Shown here: positions 28,012 to 34,599 of the stretch, one piece after another
Layout of the letters: every line of letters starts with the position of its first letter
Numbering within the stretch: the first letter of the stretch is position 1
Assembly (NCBI GenBank): GCA_966424055.1
Contig: CBJLMB010000007.1
Span: forward strand, 1 to 64,000
From: Deminuibacter sp966424055
GTDB taxonomy: Bacteria > Bacteroidota > Bacteroidia > Chitinophagales > Chitinophagaceae
Length of the DNA stretch: 64,000 nt
Direction: 5' to 3'
The notes under the pieces: model-generated
Database searches by the model: none
Told to the model about the DNA's origin: nothing
What the model saw: the letters and a program-made list of their open reading frames with translations, nothing else
Made by a program: the position numbers and the translations under genes

Positions 28012-28034
28012 GGCTGGCTAGTCCGGCCTTATTT
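28012..28034 (+). terminator. weak terminator or attenuator between SusD and metallohydrolase gene
   Basis: GGCTGG (28012-28017) pairs with CCGGCC (28023-28028) with one T·G pair and a 5-nt loop, followed by TTATTT. It lies 25 bp after the SusD stop. The short stem makes partial read-through likely. Confidence 0.4.
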
Positions 28035-28135
28035 AACACCTATGTTCCACACCAGGTCTTGATCTGTACCGGTGAGCTTAAATACAATACACCGCTCAAT
28101 ATATTTCTGTATTTATTCACCTTAAAAATACAACA

Positions 28136-29704
28136 ATGACCAGACTACACTTATGGTTATGCACCGCGATTGTGCTTGCTGCTACGCTAGGTTGCAAAAG
28201 ATCGTTGATCGATGCACCACCCGGCGGTAAAAAGAACACTGCTTTAACAGGCAGTAACCAGGTCACCAGCGGGCCTTATAACCTGAATGTAATTTATTTT
28301 GTACCATCCGACCTGGATACAGTTGCAGGGTACAGGGAAAGACTGAACGGTGTGATGCTGCATATACAGCATTTTATCAGCACCTGGATGAACAAATGGG
28401 GATACAACAGTACAGTGGGCTTACCGGCAGATTCTTCGGGCAGGCTAAAGCTGATCCTTATCCGTGGTGCTTTAACCAAAAGCCAGTACCCCTACGATGG
28501 CGGGTCGGGTGCAGTAATGAATGAAGTGAATGCTTATTTCACTGCGCATCCGCAGGAAAAATCAAGTGAACATATCCTCGTGATTATGCCTGCCTATTCT
28601 TATGGTACCAATGGTGACCCCAGTGGCGGTCCGTTCTATGGCATAGGCCGCTGGTGCTTTGCGCTGGACTATACAGGGCTCGATACCATTAACCTGGGTA
28701 AGCCGGATGATAAATTTTCTACCAAATGGATCGGTGGCATGGCACATGAACTGGGGCATGGTATCAACCTGCCGCATAATGGCGGCGCCCAGTCATTGAA
28801 CGCATTGTACGGAACAACGCTGATGGGCTCTGGCAATTACACTTATGGTAAAGCGCCTACCTATCTTACACCCGCCGATGCGGCTATATTAAGCGTGAAC
28901 CAGGTATTCAGCAGTGTAACCCGGGCCGACTGGTATGCTTCGCCCAATTGTAAGGTTAAGAAAGTGTATGCGCGTTATGAGAACGGGAACATTATTGTTT
29001 CAGGAAAATTCAGCGCAAGCAAAGCCGTAAAGGATATCGGTTATTACCACCGTAACAGGGACAATGATGCCGGTGGGTATACATCGGTAACTTTTGAATC
29101 GAAACCCATTGGTGCTGACAGTTTTTATATCAGCATGCCATTGGCTGATTTCAGGGACAAGGGCAATACGAATTATGAGTTCACCATCCGCTTTTGCCAT
29201 GAAAATGGCAGCATCACTACCTGGACGGCCAATTATGCATTCGCCAATGGTGTACCGGTGATCAATTTCGGTGATAAAATCGTGTATGATAAATCGGCCT
29301 GGAGTATTGCGGCTTACAGCTCGCAGGAAACACAACAGGAAGATGGCGCTGCCATTAATGCGATCGATGATGCAGACAATACTTACTGGCATTCCCGATG
29401 GAGCAGCAATGCGGCCAGTTACCCGCATTACCTGGTGATCAATATGGGCGCTACACTGGATGTTAACAGGTTTACATTCAGGCAAAGGGAAACCAGGCGT
29501 GTGAAAGACCTTGAGATACTGGTGAGCAATGACAACAGCAGCTGGACAAGCCTGGGCAATTTTACACTGCAGGACACAACCGACCCGCAAAACATTGCGT
29601 TGCCTTCGGTAATGCAGTTCCGTTATTTCAAGCTGCTAATGAAATCCTCCTACGATGGACAGCAGTTTGCTGCATTATCTGAAGTTGGTACATATAAAGA
29701 TTAG
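28136..29704 (+). CDS. metzincin-like zinc metallohydrolase lipoprotein with F5/8C domain (paralogue 2)
   Basis: A 522-residue lipoprotein (lipobox LGC, Cys20) that is a paralogue of the 18012 protein: YNLNVIYFVPSD, VNAYFTAHPQEKSSEHILVIM, RWCFALDYTG. The zinc site is HELGHGINLPH with His204, Glu205, His208 and His214; the metzincin Gly is replaced by Asn. TTLMGSGN (Met230) is the putative Met-turn. It differs from paralogue 1 by about 135 extra C-terminal residues (about 385-522) with the F5/8 type C (discoidin) pattern: AINAIDDADNTYWHSRW, HYLVINMGA, LEILVSNDNSSWTSLG, FRYFKLLMKS. That domain usually binds carbohydrate, so this enzyme may be held on a glycan or glycoprotein. It closes locus B. 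Confidence 0.84.
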   Translation: MTRLHLWLCTAIVLAATLGCKRSLIDAPPGGKKNTALTGSNQVTSGPYNLNVIYFVPSDLDTVAGYRERLNGVMLHIQHFISTWMNKWGYNSTVGLPADSSGRLKLILIRGALTKSQYPYDGGSGAVMNEVNAYFTAHPQEKSSEHILVIMPAYSYGTNGDPSGGPFYGIGRWCFALDYTGLDTINLGKPDDKFSTKWIGGMAHELGHGINLPHNGGAQSLNALYGTTLMGSGNYTYGKAPTYLTPADAAILSVNQVFSSVTRADWYASPNCKVKKVYARYENGNIIVSGKFSASKAVKDIGYYHRNRDNDAGGYTSVTFESKPIGADSFYISMPLADFRDKGNTNYEFTIRFCHENGSITTWTANYAFANGVPVINFGDKIVYDKSAWSIAAYSSQETQQEDGAAINAIDDADNTYWHSRWSSNAASYPHYLVINMGATLDVNRFTFRQRETRRVKDLEILVSNDNSSWTSLGNFTLQDTTDPQNIALPSVMQFRYFKLLMKSSYDGQQFAALSEVGTYKD

Positions 29705-29722
29705 TATTTCATAAGATGCATG

Positions 29723-29751
29723 CAACAACCGGCCGGCCTGGCCGGTTGTTG
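29723..29751. terminator. terminator at end of locus B
   Basis: A perfect 12-bp stem, CAACAACCGGCC (29723-29734) with GGCCGGTTGTTG (29740-29751) and a 5-nt loop, starts 18 bp after the metallohydrolase stop and is followed by ATGTTTTAT. It marks the end of locus B. Confidence 0.75.
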
Positions 29752-29825
29752 ATGTTTTATAGGCCATTACTTTTATTGCAGATCCTGCGCAATGATCAGC
29801 GCTGTTGTATTCCAAACGAAATTTT

Positions 29826-29857
29826 TTAGTACACTTGTACTAATTTTTTTATTTTTG
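29826..29857 (+). promoter_or_regulatory. TetR operator overlapping a Bacteroidota promoter
   Basis: The inverted repeat TTAGTACA-CT-TGTACTAA (29826-29843) has perfect 8-bp arms. Seven bases on is TATTTTTG (29850-29857), an exact match to the Bacteroidota -7 consensus TAnnTTTG. A TTTA at 29825-29828 fits a weak -33 element. The operator therefore covers the -33/spacer region of the promoter of the TetR gene 30 bp downstream, which suggests autorepression. Confidence 0.7.
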
Positions 29858-29873
29858 TTTTATATATGCGCTA

Positions 29874-30509
29874 ATGAAGACGAGAGAAAAGATATTGCTT
29901 ACGGCCCTGCGCCTGTTTAACGAAAAAGGCATTGACGTTATCACCATCAGGCATATCGCCAAAGAAATGGGCATCAGCCATAGCAATATCCAGTATTATT
30001 TTAAAAATGCTGATGAAATTATCTCTACCATTTATACCAACCATATTGAAGAGCTCGACGAGCTGGTTGTTTTTGAGAACAATACCCTGCAGGCTCTTCA
30101 TGAATCGATCGTAGCAGTGCTCACCCATATTTATCATTACCGGTTTATCTATATTCATTTTGTTGTGATCGTGCGCCGGATGCCTGAAATTAAAAAGCTT
30201 TACAATAAACGTTTCCAGTACCGGAAACAACAATTCCTGCAATTGTTTAAAATATTCAGGCAGCAGGGGATATTCAGGGACGATATTCCTGCGCCTGTAT
30301 GGGAAAGCCTGATCACCAACATGTATGTGGTAGGTGATTTCTGGATATCTTCCAACGAGCTCTCTGTAAACCTGAAAGGCAAAAAAGCCGTTGAATATTA
30401 TACAGAGCTGGTTACGCATATCTTCTATCCTTTTCTTACCGCGCAGGGCAGGCAGGTAATGGCTGCGACCTTAGTGCAGGGGGCTTCTGCCGCGAAAGAA
30501 AAAGAATAG
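29874..30509 (+). CDS. TetR-family transcriptional regulator
   Basis: A one-component repressor with an N-terminal TetR helix-turn-helix (about 3-55: REKILLTALRLFNEKGIDVI, IRHIAKEMGISHSNIQYYFKN) and a C-terminal all-helical ligand domain of about 150 residues whose ligand is unknown. The 211-residue length is normal. A palindromic operator overlaps its promoter (29826-29857). It appears monocistronic: a terminator lies upstream and the convergent DeoR gene ends 33 bp downstream. There is no divergent partner gene, so its main target other than itself is not visible here. Confidence 0.92.
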   Translation: MKTREKILLTALRLFNEKGIDVITIRHIAKEMGISHSNIQYYFKNADEIISTIYTNHIEELDELVVFENNTLQALHESIVAVLTHIYHYRFIYIHFVVIVRRMPEIKKLYNKRFQYRKQQFLQLFKIFRQQGIFRDDIPAPVWESLITNMYVVGDFWISSNELSVNLKGKKAVEYYTELVTHIFYPFLTAQGRQVMAATLVQGASAAKEKE

Positions 30510-30542
30510 CCGGAAAAAATAGCTATCCGTGCATCTTTCTCA

Positions 30543-31289
30543 TTATACCCGTATAATATGGATACTTGATTTTTTCAAAGGTTTCAGCAATGTATTATCG
30601 CCATCAGTGATCAATGTATGTACAAGATGTAGCGAGGCAAATTTTAAATACGATTCCCTGCCTATTTTACTGGCATCGCATAGCAGGTAAGTGGCGGCGC
30701 TTTGGGCCGCCAGCGCCAGTGTAACAGCCGCTTCTTTCTCACTGTTCGCAAAAAGTCCGCGGGCCGAGATGCCATCTACTCCCAGGAATGCCTTGTTGGC
30801 CCTGTATTTCCGGATATGTGCTTCTGCCATTTTACCATGGATGGCCTGGCGTTCCGCATCAAACTCACCACCCACCAGGTTAAGGGAAACCCGGCTGTTC
30901 TGCAGCTCGTATACAACTGGTAGCGAATTAGTGATCACTTTTATTTTTTTATTGCGGATAAACTGGCATAACCTGAAAACCGTGCTGCCACAATCCATAA
31001 ATACAATATCGCCGTCGTGGATATCAGCTGCAGCCCTGCGGCAGATTTTGTCTTTTGCCACGGGGTTTACCGCAGCTTTGTTCACAAACTGGTGCGGTGT
31101 TTCCAGGGCATTTACCGGCATGGCACCGCCATGTGTACGGTAAAGCAACCCATCGGCTGCCAGCTGGTTCAGGTCGCGCCGGATGGTGATGGCTGAAATA
31201 CCCATTTCTGCAGCAAGCTGGCTGATGGATGCTTCGCCGGTCTCTGTTATTTTTTTCAGTATGAATTGTTTCCTTTTTTGAAAGTTCAT
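30543..31289 (-). CDS. DeoR-family transcriptional repressor
   Basis: A sugar-phosphate-responsive type of repressor. The N-terminal DeoR HTH (about 1-58: ISQLAAEMGISAITIRRDLNQL, LLYRTHGGA) is followed by the DeoRC sensor domain (about 75-235: GDIVFMDCGSTVFRLCQFI, VITNSLPVVYEL, LNLVGGEFD). The 248-residue length is typical. It is divergently transcribed from the Nudix gene, and a 38-bp block with four phased GATCAAA-type repeats (31307-31344) lies between them, so it probably represses both itself and the Nudix/DUF4406 unit. The effector cannot be deduced, though the family usually senses phosphorylated sugars. Confidence 0.93.
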   Translation of the reverse strand: MNFQKRKQFILKKITETGEASISQLAAEMGISAITIRRDLNQLAADGLLYRTHGGAMPVNALETPHQFVNKAAVNPVAKDKICRRAAADIHDGDIVFMDCGSTVFRLCQFIRNKKIKVITNSLPVVYELQNSRVSLNLVGGEFDAERQAIHGKMAEAHIRKYRANKAFLGVDGISARGLFANSEKEAAVTLALAAQSAATYLLCDASKIGRESYLKFASLHLVHTLITDGDNTLLKPLKKSSIHIIRV

Positions 31290-31306
31290 GCAGGATGTCT
31301 ATTTTT

Positions 31307-31344
31307 GATCAAATATGATCAAAAATAATCAAAAATGATCAATA
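31307..31344. promoter_or_regulatory. phased DeoR operator, four 10-bp repeats
   Basis: GATC (or AATC) starts at 31307, 31317, 31327 and 31337, giving four direct copies of GATCAAAAAT-like units with an exact 10-bp period. The first copy is within TTTTTGATCAAAT and includes a TTGATCAA palindrome. The block fills the gap between the divergent DeoR (ATG at 31289) and Nudix (ATG at 31346) genes. One-turn spacing places all copies on one DNA face, as expected for an oligomeric repressor. Confidence 0.7.
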
Positions 31345-31345
31345 T

Positions 31346-31924
31346 ATGAAAACTGCAATCGATATACTGGAAACAACCGTTCTTTCTGACCACTGGTACA
31401 CACTGAAGAAAATGGTGTTCAACCGTACACGGCCTAATGGCACCGTAGTAAAGCTGGTGAGGGAAGTGTACGACAGGGGTAATGGCGCTGTGATCTTGTT
31501 ATACAACAGGGCAAACCGGACGGTCGTGCTTACCCGCCAGTTCCGCATGCCCAGTTTTGTGAATGGTAACAATACCGGTTTGCTGATCGAGTGTTGTGCG
31601 GGGTTACTCGATAAAGACAATGCAGAAGACTGTATTAAAAGAGAAACAGAAGAGGAAACAGGTTACCAGATCGAGACCGTACAGAAAGTAATGGAAGCAT
31701 ATATGTCACCGGGCTCGGTAACAGAGATCCTGTATTTTTTTGTAGCGGAATATTCAAAAGATATGAAAGTGGGTGCCGGTGGGGGCCTGCCGGATGAAAA
31801 TGAAGATATCGAGGTAATGGAACTATCTTTTGATGAAGCCCTTGCCATGGTAGCTTCTGGCGAGATCAAAGATGGTAAAACCATTATGCTGCTGCAATAT
31901 GCCAGCTTAAACAAGCTGTTGTAA
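31346..31924 (+). CDS. Nudix hydrolase, NudK/ADP-sugar pyrophosphatase-like
   Basis: This enzyme would hydrolyse a nucleoside diphosphate linked to another moiety, most likely a nucleotide sugar such as GDP-mannose, or ADP-ribose. The Nudix box of the NudK type spans residues 86-107 (GLLDKDNAEDCIKRETEEETGY) in parts: Gly86, and the RETEEETGY end with the metal-binding glutamates. Further NudK-like segments are VILLYNRANRTVVLTRQFR and YMSPGSVTEILYFFVAEY. The 192-residue length fits that group. Its start codon abuts the DeoR operator, so expression is very likely DeoR-controlled. The DUF4406 gene follows after 44 bp. Confidence 0.9.
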   Translation: MKTAIDILETTVLSDHWYTLKKMVFNRTRPNGTVVKLVREVYDRGNGAVILLYNRANRTVVLTRQFRMPSFVNGNNTGLLIECCAGLLDKDNAEDCIKRETEEETGYQIETVQKVMEAYMSPGSVTEILYFFVAEYSKDMKVGAGGGLPDENEDIEVMELSFDEALAMVASGEIKDGKTIMLLQYASLNKLL

Positions 31925-31968
31925 AATGTATAACGCAGGTGTTTGATAAATTTTTTTAAATAACGCAA

Positions 31969-32343
31969 ATGAAAAATGAGATGCTCACTGTATTAATTGC
32001 CGGACCTTACCGCTCAGGCACGAATGATGATCCGGTACTGATGGCAAGGAATTTAAACCGGCTGGAAGAAGCTGCACTGCCTTTGTTCAGAGCGGGGCAT
32101 ATCCCGGTGATCGGCGAATGGTTTGCCCTGCCTTTATTAAAAGTTGCCGGGTCGGTTCAGCCGGGTGATGAAGTGTACAATGAAATACTCTATCCGGTGG
32201 CTCATCGTTTATTACAGAAATGTGATGCAGTGCTCCGGCTGGAAGGCGCTTCAGCAGGCGCCGATGAAGATGTACGGCTGGCCAGGGAAATGGGCTTGCC
32301 TGTTTACTATAGCCTTGAAGCATTGCTCAACCGTTCATATTGA
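31969..32343 (+). CDS. DUF4406 / nucleoside 2-deoxyribosyltransferase-like protein
   Basis: A 124-residue Rossmann-like protein. The N-terminal VLIAGPYRSGTNDDPVLMARNLNRLEEAA and the C-terminal LQKCDAVLRLEGASAGADEDVRLAREMGLPVYYS match the DUF4406 pattern, which is related to nucleoside 2-deoxyribosyltransferases and YtoQ-like proteins. The likely substrate is a nucleoside or nucleotide. It follows the Nudix gene on the same strand and probably shares its DeoR-regulated transcript. The biochemical reaction is not established for this group. Confidence 0.75.
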   Translation: MKNEMLTVLIAGPYRSGTNDDPVLMARNLNRLEEAALPLFRAGHIPVIGEWFALPLLKVAGSVQPGDEVYNEILYPVAHRLLQKCDAVLRLEGASAGADEDVRLAREMGLPVYYSLEALLNRSY

Positions 32344-32499
32344 TGCGGAACTGCTGCTTGTTTCCGCTGCAGCATGATGTGCTGTTAATGTAAAAAACCT
32401 CATAAAGATTTCTTTTGTCCGGCAATAGCTGTAATTTTATTCCGGTATACTACTCCTCCGAATTTATTTTGTTCTAAATCATCACTACAGTGTGCGGCC

Positions 32500-32862
32500 A
32501 TGAAAAAAGAAATACCCAGGAATGAGGAGATCACTACGCATTATTTTCATTTTTTAGACAAGCATATTGCTGATCTGGTAGATGGAAGGCAAACTGAAAT
32601 GCTCCATATCAGTGAAATTGCCCGGGAGCTGTGTATTGACCAGGGGCATCTGGGTAATACCGTGAAACAAACCACCGGTAAACACCCCTGTTATTTTTTC
32701 GATCTGAAAATAGTGGAAAAAGCAAGGGAACTACTGAAAAACACTTCATTATCGGTGTCTGAGATCGCAAGAAGACTTACATATGATCCATCCAACTTTA
32801 CCAAGTTTTTTAAAAAATTCACCGGGCAAAGTCCGAAGGAATACAGGGAAAGCCTGCAATAA
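32500..32862 (+). CDS. short AraC-family HTH regulator
   Basis: A 120-residue protein that consists almost entirely of the AraC double helix-turn-helix: MLHISEIARELCIDQGHLGN (first HTH), HPCYFFDLKIVEKARELL, and SVSEIARRLTYDPSNFTKFFKKFTGQSPKEYR (second HTH). There is no ligand-binding domain, so activity must depend on its level or on a partner protein. It is 74 bp upstream of the SDR gene and may activate it. Confidence 0.88.
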   Translation: MKKEIPRNEEITTHYFHFLDKHIADLVDGRQTEMLHISEIARELCIDQGHLGNTVKQTTGKHPCYFFDLKIVEKARELLKNTSLSVSEIARRLTYDPSNFTKFFKKFTGQSPKEYRESLQ

Positions 32863-32936
32863 AAAACTGGAAAGTTCACCAAGCCGGATCGGGAGAATCT
32901 TTTGACCTTTCCTCCTGAAATTTAAAACACTAAAAG

Positions 32937-33692
32937 ATGAGCGAAAAATTATTAGCAGGCAAAGTTGCCCTGGTGGCAGCCGGCGCCAAAAACCTCGGTG
33001 GTTTGATCAGTCGTGAACTTGCACAGGAAGGTGCAAAACTGGTGGTACATTACAACAGCGATTCCAGCAAAAAAGCAGCAGACGATACCGTTGCCGCCAT
33101 CAAGGCCCTGGGCACTGAGGCCATTGCCGTACAGGGCGATCTTACAGTGGTAGCCAATGTAAAAAAACTGTTTGATGAAGCCGAAGCAAAATTCGGTAAA
33201 GTGGATATTGCTGTGAATACAGTGGGTAAAGTATTGAAAAAGCCTTTCACCGAAACAACAGAGGCCGAATTCGATTCCATGTTCGATGTGAATGCCAAAG
33301 CAGCCTATTTCTTTATACAGGAAGCCGGTAAGCGCATCAATGACAATGGTAAAATTGTTACGATCGTTACTTCATTGCTGGCTGCTTTTGCCGGCTATTA
33401 TTCCACTTATGCAGGCGGTAAATCGCCGGTGGAACATTTCACCCGCGCCGCATCCAAAGAATTCGGGGCAAGGGGCATTTCAGTGAACGCAGTGGCCCCG
33501 GGCCCAATGGATACACCTTTCTTCTATCCCGCAGAAACAGATGATTCTGTTGCGTATCATAAATCAGCATCGGCTCTTGGCGGTCTTACGAAGATTGAAG
33601 ATATCGCGCCGATTATTACTTTCCTGGTAACAAAAGGCTGGTGGATCACAGGCCAGACCATCTTTGCCAATGGCGGTTATACAACACGTTAA
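32937..33692 (+). CDS. short-chain dehydrogenase/reductase (SDR), divergent cofactor motif
   Basis: An NAD(P)-dependent oxidoreductase with a Rossmann fold. The YxxxK catalytic motif is YAGGK (about residues 158-162), with a Ser in VTSLL about 14 residues earlier. The C-terminal AVAPGPMDTPFF and GQTIFANGGYTTR are classical SDR segments. Two motifs deviate: the cofactor loop reads AGAKNLGG rather than TGxxxGxG, and NNAG is replaced by NTVG. The 251-residue length is normal. It ends at a strong terminator and follows the AraC-like gene, so the two may form a stress-responsive pair. The substrate is unknown. Confidence 0.92.
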   Translation: MSEKLLAGKVALVAAGAKNLGGLISRELAQEGAKLVVHYNSDSSKKAADDTVAAIKALGTEAIAVQGDLTVVANVKKLFDEAEAKFGKVDIAVNTVGKVLKKPFTETTEAEFDSMFDVNAKAAYFFIQEAGKRINDNGKIVTIVTSLLAAFAGYYSTYAGGKSPVEHFTRAASKEFGARGISVNAVAPGPMDTPFFYPAETDDSVAYHKSASALGGLTKIEDIAPIITFLVTKGWWITGQTIFANGGYTTR

Positions 33693-33699
33693 CTGCCGG

Positions 33700-33729
33700 A
33701 GCGGGGAGTTACTGCTCCCCGCTTTTTTT
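33700..33729 (+). terminator. rho-independent terminator after SDR
   Basis: AGCGGGGAG (33700-33708) pairs with CTCCCCGCT (33715-33723) around a 6-nt loop and runs into TTTTTTT, starting 8 bp after the SDR stop. Confidence 0.92.
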
Positions 33730-33756
33730 ATTATATTATATGGTCAATGGTAAATT

Positions 33757-34110
33757 ATGCTGCTGAAAATAATCAACGTTGCACTGATGTTAATTGCCCT
33801 GTTTATGGGCTTTAAGCAGGGTTGGGCGATGCTTACAGGAAAAGAAGAGATGCTCTCTTTGTTCTGGAAATGGCAGATCGGTAAAACCGGCGTGCTGTTG
33901 TTGGGCCTGCTTACGTTGCTTAGTGCAATACTTCTCGTTTTCCCGCAAACCTTTGTATGGGGGAATTTCCTGATGGCAGCAGGTATACTGCTGATCATTT
34001 GTTTTCACCTGCACGACAGGGACTGGAAAGCTGTGCTGGTTGAACTGCCGTTTTTCCTGCTGTCCCTGCTGATCATTTTCCTGCAGCACCCCCTGGCTAA
34101 AACAAAATAA
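33757..34110 (+). CDS. small membrane protein, DoxX-like
   Basis: A 117-residue protein with about four transmembrane helices (4-20, 44-64, 68-86 and 93-110) and short loops. The N-terminal MLIALFMGFKQGWAMLTGKEEM resembles DoxX-like proteins, but the match is weak. The gene ends one base before the ATG of the next gene, so the two are translationally close and probably co-expressed. The function is unknown. Confidence 0.78.
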   Translation: MLLKIINVALMLIALFMGFKQGWAMLTGKEEMLSLFWKWQIGKTGVLLLGLLTLLSAILLVFPQTFVWGNFLMAAGILLIICFHLHDRDWKAVLVELPFFLLSLLIIFLQHPLAKTK

Positions 34111-34111
34111 A

Positions 34112-34537
34112 ATGAAGCATTGTTACTGCCTGTTACTGTTGAGTTTTTGTATAACTGCTGCACTGCAGGGGCAAACGCTGCAAAACACGATCGTCCGCTC
34201 TGCAAAAGAATCTATTATGAATACTGATAAGCTGACCAACAAAACCGTAAAAGCTGCGATGGATGCCTGGCAGAAAGCTGATTCAGCAGCCTGGTTATCT
34301 TTTTTTACTGCTGATGCCAGGCTATTCGATGATGGCAATCCCCGGGATTTTATGCAGTTCTCCAGGCAGGCTATCGGTCATGAACGTTTTACCAGCATCG
34401 ATAAGGTGGAGAACGATGGCCTGGATATTTATGGCCGTTTTCATTCCGACCAATGGGGCGATTTCAAAACCTATTTCAAATTCCATCTCAACCATGAAGG
34501 CAAGATCGACCGGCTGGATATCGGGCAGGCGGGTTGA
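34112..34537 (+). CDS. secreted NTF2-like (SnoaL-type) protein
   Basis: A 141-residue protein with a signal peptide (hydrophobic run ending AALQGQ) and an NTF2-like cone fold suggested by AMDAWQKADSAAWLSFFTADARLFDDG, FTSIDKVENDG and TYFKFHLNHEGKIDRLDIG. These folds serve as small-molecule binding pockets or isomerase-like enzymes. It is coupled to the preceding membrane protein gene with a one-base gap. The ligand is unknown. Confidence 0.82.
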   Translation: MKHCYCLLLLSFCITAALQGQTLQNTIVRSAKESIMNTDKLTNKTVKAAMDAWQKADSAAWLSFFTADARLFDDGNPRDFMQFSRQAIGHERFTSIDKVENDGLDIYGRFHSDQWGDFKTYFKFHLNHEGKIDRLDIGQAG

Positions 34538-34553
34538 ATGATGGAGCTGTCAT

Positions 34554-34584
34554 CAGTCAGCAGTTGGCAGTCTGCAGTTGGCAA
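34554..34584. repeat. intergenic repeat, family B (short copy)
   Basis: CAGTCAGCAGTTGGCAGTC followed by TGCAGTTGGCAAT is built from CAGTTGGCAGT-like 7-10 bp units. The reverse complement (ACTGCCAACTGCC...) recurs at 61804-61900. It fills the short gap between two convergent genes. Confidence 0.6.
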
Positions 34585-34599
34585 TCGGGACATTGCCGG

